A stretch of DNA of 64,000 nt from Lineus longissimus (lineage: Eukaryota; Nemertea; Pilidiophora; Heteronemertea; Lineidae). This document shows, piece by piece, positions 34,063-46,800 of the stretch. Position 1 is the first letter of the stretch. Each line of letters opens with the position of its first letter. The translations under genes and the position numbers were made by a program. The notes under the pieces are model-generated. The model was not told the origin of the DNA. It searched no databases and worked only from the letters and a program-made list of their open reading frames with translations. The DNA is taken from assembly GCF_910592395.1 (NCBI RefSeq), contig NC_088319.1, forward strand, positions 6,822,001-6,886,000, read 5' to 3'.

Positions 34063-35080
34063 GGGAGCACGTCCAAAGTCCGCACGCGAATCGGGGCGAA
34101 AATTCGCCTGGTCGAATATCGCCACACTCATTCGCCTCCAAATCGCTCCCTGCTTCGGCGATTCTATTATGATCAGGCGAAAATTCAGACTGAATAAAAA
34201 TCGCAGGCGAAAATAATAATCGCGCCTAATTCGCTCTCACCAACCATCGGAACGAAGCGAATAATAGAGGCCTATATGTGTTGTAGTATGCGTATTCTGA
34301 CATCAGCTGATAGCAGACCGAACAAAAACACAAACTGGAATTCCCGGTCAACCTGACTGCAGTAATCATACATCACATCTATCCACGAGGAGCTACACAA
34401 AGTTGGCACAGAGGTTTGAGGTTCTTAGTATTATGGTATGTATTCCGAAGGATTGTGGCGGAATGTACCGAATCATACAGCTAATCATAGTTAGGCTTAT
34501 GTTTCCGAGTCTCAGCCAACCAATCAAGATCATTGTAGTATCCGGTTATCCTAAACAGCGTCCACCAGCGCCCACCAGCGTTCACCAGGTTTAAAGTCGG
34601 GTATAAAGTCATCAAAATAAAAATTTGTGGCCAAAACAATATACGTACACCATAAAAAAGACATTTCCTAAAAATTTCATGCTTATTTCGTTTAAGACCA
34701 TTAGATTTTACTTTGATGGCTTTAATGTATGTATGTGTTTAAACCTGGTGGACGCTGTTTAGTATGACCCGATTTGTTTACGTGACTGCACTTTTCTGCC
34801 AATAAAACAAGACGAAAGTCGTTGCAAAATCGTTCCGAATATCGGACAAGCATGCAAGAGCCACCAATTTCGTAAAATCGCTCCATTATCGCCTGGAGCG
34901 ATTTTTGGGGCGAAATCGAAGAATAGGCGCGATTGTGGGCGAATTTCGCATCTGACATTCCGGCGATTTCATATTATCGCCTCACATTCGCCGGTCGATT
35001 TTCGGACAGATTTCGCAGGCGAAATACTGTAGGGTGAATTTCGCTGGCGAATATCGCGTGCGGACTTTGGACGTGATCCC
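34063..35080. mobile_element. TAA-flanked inverted-repeat element with a nested MITE
   Basis: Ends are GGGAGCACGTCCAAAGTCCG and, inverted, GGGATCACGTCCAAAGTCCG, with TAA on both sides (34060-34062 and 35081-35083). The interior is rich in TTCGCC/GGCGAA motifs in both orientations. The 3-bp TAA duplication suggests Harbinger, but no transposase is present. An unrelated MITE sits inside at 34544-34769. Confidence 0.75.
34544..34769. mobile_element. MITE with CTAAACAGCGTCCACC ends
   Basis: Left GGTTATCCTAAACAGCG, right (inverted) GGTCATACTAAACAGCG, the same family as 18237-18747. The interior holds AAAGTCGGGTATAAAGTCAT and no open frame. Confidence 0.75.
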
Positions 35081-35222
35081 TAAACTGATCAAGAGATATT
35101 CGTAGCTTTTCATTTCCCCACTTGGTTGTGACTCTGTCGCCGATAGGCGTGTTTCATTAAAACCAACACTTAACATGTCGCCTTGATACCCACATTAGTT
35201 GTCATAGCAGCACTACTCACCT

Positions 35223-35923
35223 ATGCTTATTTCTCTTAAGCGTTTCATATGCTCTCTCAACATTAGACGATACAGCACCTGCTATACTAGTCGTACTATG
35301 ACAACGCTCATGGACATTGAAGCTGTTGGCATACAACTACCTGGAGCTACTTTAGATGGTTCATTTGTGACTGAGAGCATGGAGGCTTCAAATACTATGA
35401 TAAGAGAACGCGTGGATTGGTGGACGTCTTAACTAGATTCCTGCCTGGCCATTTTTTTGCCACTAGCCAAAACCAACCCAGAGGAATTATCACCGAAATT
35501 CTGGATAAACGTTGGCAAGTGCCATCATTTGACAACCCTACTCCTATTCCACGAATCGATCTACCACCTACTCCACTTACCCCATCTCAAACGGTAAAAA
35601 GACTAAAGGAAATAAGAAACGAAAGGAAATAAGAACCGGATATATATGCAAAACCCTAAGGACCGCTTATTCCCCATTCATCCAGATGCAGGAGGAATCG
35701 GCGTTAGGAGTGGTTCCTCCCCCCAGAAACACGGATCACACTCACCACTCTTTCAAAACGTCTGAAGGAATACACCAAAATTCTCGGCGCTTCAAATAAT
35801 TTCAACCATGAAATCTCTTTCTATTCCGGGAATTGGTTGTCGGTTGCTTTTAATAAATTTCAAGCACAAAAACGTGGTGGATTTGTAATTAATAAAACAT
35901 TCAATCAATGGACCACAGAATAG
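35223..35923 (+). pseudogene. Degenerate coding-like region, unknown family
   Basis: The frame from about 35299 reads MDIEAVGIQLPGATLDGSFV. From 35417, one base over, it continues with FLPGHFFATSQNQPRGIITE and a Pro-rich stretch to a stop at 35632. Further protein-like sequence with stops (for example FNHEISFYSGNWLSVAFNKF) follows to about 35920. Even composition and consistent strand suggest a decayed retro-copy or transposon gene. I do not recognise it. Confidence 0.3.
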
Positions 35924-38900
35924 TGTGGAATCAAAACAACTCATAGCTCAGATCTTGGGAACTTGTATCAACTATGTAGACTGCAAACGGTTACTATTAT
36001 GTGGGGTTTCAACATCATTCATGGTTAAAAGTCGGAGTGCAATTCTAGGATATTTCAATCACCACAGGGCATCAATACAAACGTCCAATATAGGTGATAT
36101 CCCTTTTAATGTACAATCTAGCTCATATTAATATCAACACCTATGACTTGTGATATCTCCCCCTGCTTTGCACAGGGTTGTCACGAATCTTATTGTCGAT
36201 ATGAACATTCTAATTACAGTAAAACATGTTATTCACAGATGTTTCAGCTAAGCCATTACATGACATCAAAATGATCCTACCTGACTAGAGGCCTGCTGCC
36301 CAGCGATTGGTCAGCGCGATAAGCTCATCTTCTACTGTGTAAACATTGCCAACAATATTGATGTTGCAATCCACATCCGGCGTAAAGGGTTAATGTGTTG
36401 GAATCGTTCCAAACACAAGCGCACCCCCATAGACGCGCTGCAAACAGATACCTGCGTTTTGATTGGCTCACCACCTCGGTCACGTGCCATCTCTCCCGGC
36501 TAGAAATTTTCACGAAATTCGGATCAGGATTGACGGAACGGGACAATTTGCCGGTTTTTTATCGAATTTTTAACAAGTTGCAGATTTCCGAATTTCATCA
36601 ATACCAGATAACAAGGTAGGCATATTATTGTAGATCCCAAATACCCCAACCGTTTTACATATCTCAATGTAGGTTTGTCAAAAAACGTGCGCTTATTCAG
36701 AAATTTCTGGAACTTCGCAGCGGTCAAAAACAATATGGCCGGCTTGCAGACGCCGATGAATGCGAGGTACCAAATTAATCGTCCAACATCGAACTCCCTC
36801 GATTATTATATTGTGAAACGAGTTACTTTCAATGTTAATAGATATCGCTACCTCAATTATTTTCTATTTTGAAAAGTTAATTTGCTATATTTATGCAGAA
36901 ATATGCATTTGAAACCGAGGTCGCGAAAATCGTCCTGATTTCAAGGTACGTGGTCGGGTTTATTATGCTGACGGGGGGGGGGGGGGTGCGTTGTGATTGG
37001 ATCCTACATTTTCATGCTTTTTTCGAATAATCGAAAATTGACTCTAGTTTTTTTATTGTAGAAAACATATTCAGTTTGTTGTTAATGAATTTAGACTTCA
37101 AACACTCAAAACACTGAATTTTTCTTGCAGTGTTCTGCATGCACACTGGCTTATTCACCTTTTTCCAAATGGAACTGCCCATTGACCCACATTAATCTGG
37201 CTTGTTTTGATTTTTTTGTACAGGGTGTTGATAAAGCAGTGCCTCTGTAGTCTTTGGTCTAAGTTGACTGCATGGTTCTACAAAATTAGTACATGTTCTT
37301 TTTTACTCTGTAACTGCAGAAACGTTGGTCAAACTTGACAATTCACCGCCTTTTTCCGAGAAAGCCTAGGTAGTTGGCCTAATTTTGACAGTCAAAATAA
37401 AGAGGAATTCACTGCCATTACTGGAGCAAAAAAATTTCAGTGAATCCTTCATTCGGGCAAGTCACTTGTCTGGCCATAGTCCTGACAGCCAAATAATGCA
37501 ATGGGGGGGGGGTTGAATAAGCAATTCTTGACCCGACAATCATGCATCAATATGATTTAAAGTATGTCTGGATCAGCAACTTAGTTCTGCTCACACTCAT
37601 GATATTCAAATCTGTATATCTATATTTCCAGGTCTTGTTTTGTAAACGAAATGGAGACGCCATCACCGTGTTCTAATGACAGCCCTCCTAACAAAAAGCC
37701 GAAGCTGTTGGATGCAAAAGTCGGTGCAGGCGGCCATAAACGGTATTTTGGCAAAAAACGTCGGAAATCGAAGGGACGACAATCTGTCCCCAAGCCAGAC
37801 AATACCTGTTTATTCAATGTGGGGGACTCTGTTTTGTTCAGTTTGCTGAGTGAAGTTTATTTAGGAACAGTGGTGTCGAAAATCGACTCCGTACAGTTCA
37901 CCGTTCAGGATTTCAGTGGAAGTATACATTCAGTAAACGTCAACAGCATCTTTGAAGCCCTTCCAGTGTGACCTGAACGACTACCGGTGGTTGGAGAAGC
38001 AGTATTTGTCCAGTTCAGTGATGTTACATGTGTTCTAAAACTGGGAAAGACAATATGCATCCGTGATAATGCACTGTGGACTCAGTTTGATAATTCAGGA
38101 CTGGAGTTCAGTGTCCCATTCACAGAAGCATTCCTTCTTAGTGCACGAAGTACGCAACTTGCTGATGTGCAGAGAGACCCAAATCCAATGACTCTAGTTA
38201 GTGAGAAAGGTGGCGCTCATGAGGTAATCCATCTCTTCACTTATATGCTCAACAGATTGACTGAGGAGACCATACTTACTCATTCTGATTATCGGCACAG
38301 GGCGAATGAAATTCAGCAGTTGTATGTTCAGAACATCGGTGAACGGGACAGTGCAATCCTTGAACTCAAACGACAGCACTTGGTCGACACTGTGACTATT
38401 AACAGGCTAGGCTCTGAGTGGTTCAGTCGTTGGAGTGCATTAAATAATTCGACTAAATCACTCCAAGAAAACTTGGCTCAACAATTAGTGAAAGTGAGGT
38501 CTACTGCAAAGATATTGGGAGACTGAAAATGCGCCTTCCCCTACAGGAGAGTGTTTTCAATAAAACTGTGCTAAAATTAGAAGGTGAAATTTCTGAATTA
38601 AAAGATCAAGTGGTGAGATTAGAAACCGAGAATATTCTCAACAATATGTTCAGTGAAAGTTGGGTGCAGAAGGCTGAAGACGAGGCAGCCAAGTTAGGGT
38701 CTCATTTATTAGAGAAAGTTCGAGAGATAACTGGTTTGAAATGTAAATTAGGGAAATTGACTGGCAAGAATATGTTTAAAAAAGTTGGCCGAAGTTCAGA
38801 TGGTGTTATTGAGGTTCGCAGCACTGCCACAAACAAGCGGTCTGCCCAATATGTTCGCGTGGTTAAACCTGTCATTCCATCTTCAAAGGCAAGTGAGAGA

Positions 38901-39894
38901 TCGCTGAGTAAAAGGTCACTTGTTTTGAAGAGAGTCCTTGAGTTGGTGTCTTGCTCTAAAACTCCGTCAGATGAAGACCTTGTTGCGACTCTTTCCCAGT
39001 TTGTTAAAGCAAACCCATGCATAACAATGGAGGCATGTAAGGCAGCATCAGTTTGTAATGTTGCTACTTTGTCACCTGGTGACTCAGTTGATTTGAAAGT
39101 GTTATTGAAACTTCCTATGAGTAGGTTCCGTGACTTGAGAACATTTCTGGCAAATAAGGGGTGAATATTTTTGCAAGTAAATTGCTCATGAGGGATGAAA
39201 TGAAAGATCGAGTCTCTGTTGACTCTCTCTTTGAAGTTGGCATTGTCATGCTCCAAAAAATGGTGGCACAACTGAGACCACACCAGTGGCATTCTGTCAG
39301 GTCAAGGATCTTCGAGCATCGGTTGAGGATTTGTGTTGGCGAAATATCGCTTCAACAGGAGTATTGAGTATGGTTCAGTTTCCAATGGAATTTCAGGGGC
39401 AAGTCTTTTTGAAATTGGGGGGTGACAAGGGGGGTCCAGTTCAAAGCTAGTTATGCAGTTAGTCAATTTCCCAAAGTGCAATAGTGCAGAGAAGACAGAT
39501 ATTTTAGGAATATTTTAGGCATTTGATTCCTCGGACAATATCTGGGCGATGTTTTCCCCTTTGCGGGAAGGTGTTGCTGCTATTGATGGTCATTCTATTT
39601 CTCCACCTGCCCCGTTGACTGATAATATTTTGAAGGTTTTTCTGCTTGGTGATTATGCATGGTTATGTAACACTTTAGGCCACCAAGGTGCAGGTAGCAG
39701 CTTCCCTTGTATTTTTTCCCTGTTGCCCCTCAACAAACTCCGTGACAGTCGGGGAAAACCTCACACTCCTTGTGTATATGATGATGTTTTGGAGGATTGG
39801 GTACCAAATGAGGAAGGGAAAGTCACTGCTAGGTCTTCTGAGATGTATAAAGCTGATTTGGCAGGGTTTTTGAATGACACTAGGAATCCAGAAA

Positions 39895-40510
39895 GTAAGA
39901 GAACGAATGGGAACTATCACAACAGTGTTGTCAGGGATGTGCTTTTCCCGGTTCCATTAGATCAGGTTGTTCCACCCCCCCTTCACATATTTCTTGGCTT
40001 GGTTAAAACTGCATATGAAATGCTTGAGTCAGAGTGTATCAATATCGACCGTATCTAGATGCCTGATCATGAAAATGTTGAGATTCACAAACTGTATGAG
40101 AGTGGAAGAATCTTACCGACAGTGCGGTTGATATTGATGCTGAGCTTGCTGGTGCCTCAGGGATATGCTTTTCCCGGTTCCATTAGATCAGGTTGTTCCA
40201 CCCCCCCTTCACATATTTCTTGGCTTGGTTAAAACTGCATATGAAAGTAAGAGAACGAATGGGAACTATCACAACAGTGTTGTCAGGGATATGCTTTTCC
40301 CGGTTCCATTAGATCAGGTTGTTCCACCCCCCCTTCACATATTTCTTGGCTTGGTTAAAACTGCATATGAAATGCTTGAGTCAGAGTGTATCAATATCGA
40401 CCGTATCAAGATGCCTGATCATGAAAATGTTGAGATTCACAAACTGTATGAGAAGTGGAAGAATCTTGCCGACAGTGCGGTTGATATTGATGATGAGCTT
40501 GCTGGTGCCC
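39895..40510 (+). repeat. Internal segmental duplication in the transposase-like gene
   Basis: The block AGTAAGAGAACGAATGGGAA ... GATCAGGTTGTTCCACC ... CATATGAAATGCTTGAGTC occurs at about 39895-40155 and again at about 40245-40510. A third short piece (about 40157-40243) lies between them. Copy 1 carries a TAG at 40056 and a missing base near 40101. Copies are otherwise nearly identical, so the event is recent, or it is an assembly artefact. Confidence 0.85.
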
Positions 40511-40587
40511 AGGCAGATTTTTCGGACAAGAGTCGTTTTGTTAAGGACCTCGTGAAGAGTAAGAGAAAAAACAGTGTATATAGAGCC

Positions 40588-40770
40588 AACTGTGCTAGCC
40601 CAATTTGTGTTGTACCACTGTTAGTAGATGAAGACGAGCCTGAAGATTTCTGGGTCCAGTGTGATTTCTGTCATCGTTATGTTCATTCAAAATGTGCTGG
40701 TATGAAAGTGAAAAGTGCCGATTCCAATGTTGATGATGCGGATGAATACAAGTGCTATCTTTGCAGAGGT
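40588..40770 (+). CDS. PHD-type zinc finger within the transposase-like gene
   Basis: Cysteines and a histidine follow the C4HC3 order: NCASPICVV, FWVQCDFCHRYVHSKCAG and YKCYLCRG. The WVQCDxCxxWxHxxC core is the classic PHD signature. PHD fingers usually read histone H3 tails; in a mobile-element protein one could aid target choice (inference). It lies in the longest intact frame of the gene, between the LHIFLGL core block and a coiled coil. Confidence 0.8.
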
Positions 40771-42222
40771 GTTCGTACGAAAGATAAATTAGTTGATGTT
40801 CACAAAGAGTCGCTAAAAGAATCAAAAGCAGTGTTACAAAAGGTAGAAAAACGGCATGCTAGTCTGCATGGTAGGTTAGATACAGTTTTTGCTGAGGTCA
40901 AGAAGCACAAGGACCCTCTTGAACTTGAACTGAACAATGTGCTTGAAAAAGAGTTGCTTGTTAAGAAAGAAGCATATCCTAGCAACGCATTTATTGGTAA
41001 CCATTGTCGTAAAATAATTGAAAGACCTCACGGTTTGGTTGGTGTTCTTTTGAGGCATGGTTTTACTGAGGTACATGACAGGTACTTAGAATTGTTCAAA
41101 GGTATGGCTAGTATTTACCGTCTCATTTCTATCTCTCGCTTCCTTACTGAAGAGGAAATTCGGACACGGTCAGTTGAATGGATCCTGGTTCCCGGTCAGC
41201 TTTCCATCACGTTCGATTACTGTGAAGTTTCACCTGCTGACTTATCACATTCCTGACTTTGCATTCCAATGGAAAACAGTTGGTTTGATGGGTGATCAGG
41301 GTGCTGAAACATTCACAAGCTTGTCAATCTTGACAAGAGGACCTATGCTTGTGTGAGAGATTCTGAACTACAAATGAAATTGCTGTATTCCAATCACGCT
41401 CTGCGAACTTCTGTCAAACCAGACAATTTTTTAGTGAACGTGCAAGAGGGTTTTAGAAAGTGGCAAAGAATGTTCTGCTCATTTGAAAAAATGCCCTGCT
41501 AACAATAATGAAAGGATGTGTCAAAGTTGCTTTAAGCATTTGTTCAGTCTGTGATTGTGATGTACATGTATGTTTGGTACAAAATGTAGTGTTTTAACAT
41601 CAACATTGTATGTATCCAGAATGGTGTATTTCTCCTGCCATTCCCTTGCTCTATTTCAGAGTATTTCAGTAACTGAACTCCTATTTTTATTAGAGAGGGT
41701 ATGAAGTCCTACGATAAATGCTAAGGCTAACTTTATTGACGTCCATAAAGTTGGCATTAGTGTTTATTGTAGTACTTCTTAACCTCGCTATTAATCTGGG
41801 CTCAGGGGTGTTTGGGATCTTTCATGCGGTTGGATTCCTTCGACACCCCTTGTAACCCCTTATCTTAAGGAACTTCTTTGTCTCTGGCCTTCGCACAGTT
41901 CTCCATGCCGCCAAACTTTATTGCTCAGTCAACTCATTTTTACCGGGCACTGAGTGAAAATGTAGATACATTTATTTATTTGGGCACCGACTAATATTAT
42001 GTAGTGACAGTTTTATCATTTCGTTGCCTACATATTGTATGATTTGTTATGTACCAGTATTTATCTTTTTATCCCTATGACAAATACCAGACTAGTTATA
42101 ACATTCAATCAGTGTGTTATAGCGTGCATTAGCATTGTGAATCTCTGGTGGTATATTCCTGTCTTTGCTTCTGGCCTTGTCATTATTTTCTAGATCATTG
42201 ATGTATTGTGAATATTGTTGTA

Positions 42223-42228
42223 AATAAA
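42223..42228 (+). terminator. Poly(A) signal AATAAA
   Basis: AATAAA in GTAAATAAATGTGAATAAGC, about 700 bp downstream of the last coding part of the transposase-like gene and just before the tandem repeats. It is the most plausible 3' end of that transcript. Confidence 0.4.
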
Positions 42229-42269
42229 TGTGAATAAGCAATCAAATTAAATCTTGAGTTTTTTATTAT

Positions 42270-43840
42270 ACATCCCTTGGACATCCCCTCCAGCTCATAG
42301 TTGTGGTATGTCCTAATCGAACACTTAGGATCCCATCATACTGAGTGAGACACTAACATCCCCTCCTAGTTGTAATATGCCCTAAGCGACCACCTTTAAT
42401 CCCACAATGGTACAACATAACAGGACCTTTACATTAGGGACATCAAACTGAGTGAGACACTAACATCTCCTCCTAGTTGTGATATGCCCTAAGCGACCAC
42501 CTTTAATCCCACCATGGTACAACGTAACAGGACCTTTACATTAGAGACATCAAGCTTGGTGAGACTACATCTCCGCCTAGTTGTAATATGCCCTAAGCGA
42601 CCACCTTTAATCCCACCATGATACAACATAACAGGACCTTTACATTAGGGACCTCAAACTGAGTGAGACACTAACATCCCCTCCTAGTTGTGATATGCCC
42701 TAAGCGACCACCTTTAATCCCACCATGGTACAACGTAACAGGACCTTTACATTAGAGACATCAAGCTTGGTGAGACTACATCTCCTCCTAGTTGTAATAT
42801 GCCTTAAGCGACCACCTTTAATCCCACCATGATACAACATAACAGGACCTTTACATTAGGGACATCAAGCTTGGTAAGACACTAACATCCCATCCTGGTT
42901 GTAATATGCCCTAAGCGACCACCTTTAATCCCACCATGATACAAAATAACAGGACCTTTACATTAGAGACATCAAGCTTGGTGAGACTACATCCCCTCCT
43001 AGTTGTGATATGACCTAAGCGACCACCTTTAATCCCACCATGGTACAACTTAACAGGACCTTGACATTAGGGACATCAAGCTTGGTGAGTAACTAACATC
43101 CCCTCCTAGTTGTGATATGCCCTAAGCGACCACCTCCAATCCCACCATGGTACAACATAACAGGACCTTGACATTAGGGACATCAAGCTTGGTGAGACAC
43201 TGACATCCCCTCCTGGTTGTGATAAGCCCTAAACGACCACCTCTAATCCCACCATGATACAACATAACAGGACCTTGACATTAGGGACATCAAGCTTGGT
43301 GAGACACTAACATCCCCTCCTAGTTGTGATAAGCCCTAAGCGACCACCTTTAATCCCACAATGGCACAACATAACAGGACCTTTACATTAGGGACATCAA
43401 ACTTGGTGAGACACTAACATCCCCTCCTAGTTGTGATAAGCCCTAAGCGACCACCTTTAATCCCACCATGGTACAACATAACAGGACCTTTACATTAGAG
43501 ACATCAAGCTTAGTGAGACACTAACATCCCCTCCTAGTTGTGATAAGCCCTAAGCGACCACCTTGGATTCCATCATGGTACAACATAACAGGACCTTTAC
43601 ATTAGGGACATCAAGCTTGGTGAGACTACATCTCCTCTTGGTTGTGATATGCCCTAAGCGACTACCTTGGATTCCATCATGGTACAACATAACATGACCT
43701 TTACATTAGGGACATCAAGCTTGGTGAGACTACATCTTCTCCTAGTTGTGACTTGTCCTAAGCAACCACCTTGGATTCCATCATGGTACAACATAACAGG
43801 ACCCTTATATTAAGGACATCAGGCTGGGTGATGTGGTAAT
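42270..43840. repeat. Tandem array of about 105-110 bp units, about 14 copies
   Basis: Each unit contains CAGGACCTTTACATTAGGGA, CATCAAGCTTGGTGAG, ACATCCCCTCCTAGTTGT, CCCTAAGCGACCACC and CCATGGTACAACATAA, with small changes. Starts of GACCTTTACA at 42424, 42531 and 42635 give the period. Non-coding on both strands. It directly follows the damaged transposase gene and may be part of the same element. Confidence 0.93.
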
Positions 43841-46800
43841 ACTTGGCTAGTCTTTGGATCCCGGGGGATGGGGAGAAACTATCACCTCCACATGTCCACT
43901 GCACAATGATTTTTTCACCTCATGTGCATGTTCTTATAATTTTGTGGCAGGACGATAGTTTATGGGGATGGATTACTCCAATATCTCACAAGAACACCTT
44001 ATAAAAATAGAATAATGTAATATTTCAAAGTTTTCAGGGGGGAAATAGCAGGTTATCAGTCGTTATTAGTCCAAAATAATATCTAACTTTATTTGCTGTA
44101 ATATTCCATCAGATTGATGAACATAGCATGAATATGACTGAATTATAAAATAAAATTATGAATAGTAAAGCACGAGACGTCGTCATTGGCACGAAAAAAA
44201 TTAAGGGTACCCTGTGTAACCGAGTGTTTAGTTCGTCGGGCCTCTCTGCCGCCAATGTCCTGTTTGTAAATCCAACATGTAGGCCTAGACGTATCACCAG
44301 GGAGGAGAATGGAATTGTCGATTCGGTAAAAACCTAATGTGCCAATCTAAACCGGAAAAACCATAAACTATTGAAGCTTTTACTTTCACCCTTTTGATCG
44401 CTTTTTTTGATTCGTTCTCTGTGTATGATTTTTATTGCATATTTGTGTTGTCTGCTCCTTATTTGGAGGTTTTTTACAATAAATTATATAAAACATTAAC
44501 GGGTGCAAACAATCATCAATGTTTTGAGCACAAAACTCCCATCAAAATCATCCAAATGCTAAATCAATATATATATTGCAATGCAAACCTTATTCAAGAT
44601 GGCAGTCGAATATAATACATACATCTTGGTCCAGGCCAAGCTGATTCTAATCAATACATAGAACCAAATATCATTGGTGAATTTTTACTTGAAACCCAAA
44701 AGTCTATTAGTTCGATTGGCAAACTGTAGATGGCTCCCCAATCACATTTGAGATCGTCAATGATGAACTAGAAACTTGTTTTTTGCGTCACGGTGGATAT
44801 GCGGTAGCAGGATCTGGGAAATGATTTGAAATCCATGTATACACGGTCATAGGGCTGAAAGAGCTAATTTGCATAAATTTGCATATTTTTCCCAATTAGG
44901 ATTAGGAATTATCGTTTAGTAAATTGGTTATAAGTTACAACCAAACGTTTAAAATCCAATAATGTGTAATTTTTTGCCATTTGTTTTAAGTGAATAATTC
45001 ATCAAAACAGCAACTCAAACTCTTCATTTTACATCAGTACATTAAGGATATTCATGCGAACATGAAAATGCATAGAAACATGGTATTGATTGGATAAAGC
45101 TGATTTTATTGAGATTAATCATGAGGCCGACCCTAATTAGCGCATTATTATTGCCTCAACTACAACCTTACTAATTCATAATACGACTAGTTGGAGGACA
45201 TACAATTAACTCATCTTTTGGAAACTCATCAAGTGATACCTCTGCTATTTATTTCAATCATAAACTTGTCAAAAATAGGTTGAAAAAATCTTTTTTAAGA
45301 GTGAACTTATAAAAAGCAACATTTTCCACAGGCAATTCGGATGAATAAAGCCATCATGTTGCAAAGACACTTATGAAAATACAAAATCTGAAGTAGGAAT
45401 ATGTTCACTAAACCTAGATCATGAACTGTATGAAATATTGTTGAATTATTTGAAGAATTACAGGATATACACCACTTTGAAATTTAGCCGAAATCAGTAA
45501 AAAAAATTACCTATTGCTCAGTGTTGGCTCACTGTCTATAGTGACCAGTTAAAGTTGCATTGGTTTTTTAACCTCATTTTGCGATAACCTCGTTTGTCCA
45601 TAAAGGCTGACCGATTCGGGCGCAGTCGGCATCATTGGCTGTGTTTGGCATCATAGGTGTGTCTCGTGAAGTGATTTTGGACAACAAACCATCGTATATA
45701 TCTGTTTTTTTTCGTTTTTCCATGTAATTTTGCCACGCCCCTTTTCCAGGGTGTTATTCATATTGATTTATTATGGTCATATGTACGTACATTCGTACAA
45801 GGGGACGAGCTTACTATGTTCCAACAAATCGAGTACATTCGCAAAATGTTGATTTTTTGGAAGCGTGTGACTGTGAGTAGTGCAAATCGGCCACAAACAA
45901 TTTATTCCATTTGATTCCATTTGATTCCATCGACAAATATTTAAAGAAAAGAACGAATATCGTGCCAGTTCGATAGTTTCAGGTTTGATTAGTAAGGTTT
46001 GATCCGGGGGTGTGATAATGATATGCTACATTAGCCGATAATCAACCTGGGATCGATGAAGTATTGCAGGTGTATGACTGTATGCAACTAAGCTTATGGT
46101 GAGCATTCGGAACGAGGTAATCACGCTTCTTCATTACACCCTGTCATCCATTAATGTTTACTTCGTTCACTGCTTGCTTTCCGTACAAAATCAGTAAGTT
46201 ATCAGATGTCGAGGTGATGGAAATACTCATCGGATTGTTAATTAGTTGTCTGTGAATCGCTGGCAGCATTGGTATGACCTGGTTTGGGTGACACTGACTG
46301 ACAGAGTTGCACTTGCAGCCTGATGCGGATGGCCGGTGAATTCTGAAGTCAACGTATACGTATAGGCCTACAGGTATCATGACGACATGGACATGGTCAA
46401 GCAATAAGCGCAAGGCTATTGGCCTAGCCATAGTCGAATCGCTAACAGTCACACACCTGCTCACACTGACCCTGTAATGTATTGTAACCAGGCAGGTCAA
46501 TGAACAATTCATTATTCATATAGTTATGCAGTTGCTGTTTGCATGAGAGGTAGCCTAGGCCTAGGGGTAGGCGAGTTTGTAGCAAAGAAGCCAGAGCGGC
46601 AGAGGCACCGCCAGCTTTTCACTCCCGGTCGGCAGCCGTGGGTGTTACTATAGCAAACTCGGAAAAAGTCCAAATAAAGTAAGTAATACTCGGCCAGTGC
46701 ATCTCATCACCCCTGCCAAGTGTCAACGTCATCCTAAACTCACTAAAAAGTATACAGCAGACTATACTCCTAACGCCTACTGCACCAGAGCAAGTAGCAT

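Larger units (their letters stand above)
36735..41510 (+). pseudogene. PHD-finger transposase-like gene, damaged
   Basis: Exon 1 (36735-36766) starts MAGLQTPMNA and ends AG|GTACCA. Exon 2 begins at 37632 after TATATTTCCAG and joins in frame through to METPSPCSNDSPPNKKPK, a basic nuclear-type start. Then follow a Tudor/SH3-like block (VGDSVLFSLLSEVYLGTVVS), coiled coil, a core (FLLGDYAWLCNTLGHQGAG; PPPLHIFLGLVKTAYEMLE), a PHD finger near 40588-40770, a second coiled coil and FIGNHCRKIIERPHGLV. The end, in shifted frames, reads TVGLMGDQGAE and then IHKLVNLDKRTYACVRD. The core resembles unnamed metazoan transposon proteins with GDYxxLxxxLG and GExxxExIH motifs. Lesions: TGA at 37969, frameshifts near 38527, 39162 and 41250-41300, an internal duplication, and TAG at 40056. 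Confidence 0.6.

Noticed and set aside
42270-43840. CRISPR-like array
   Set aside because: Units are contiguous tandem copies of about 105-110 bp without unique spacers, in a eukaryotic context.
46144-46512. 122-codon minus-strand frame
   Set aside because: No domain, no splice or polyadenylation context, and irregular composition.
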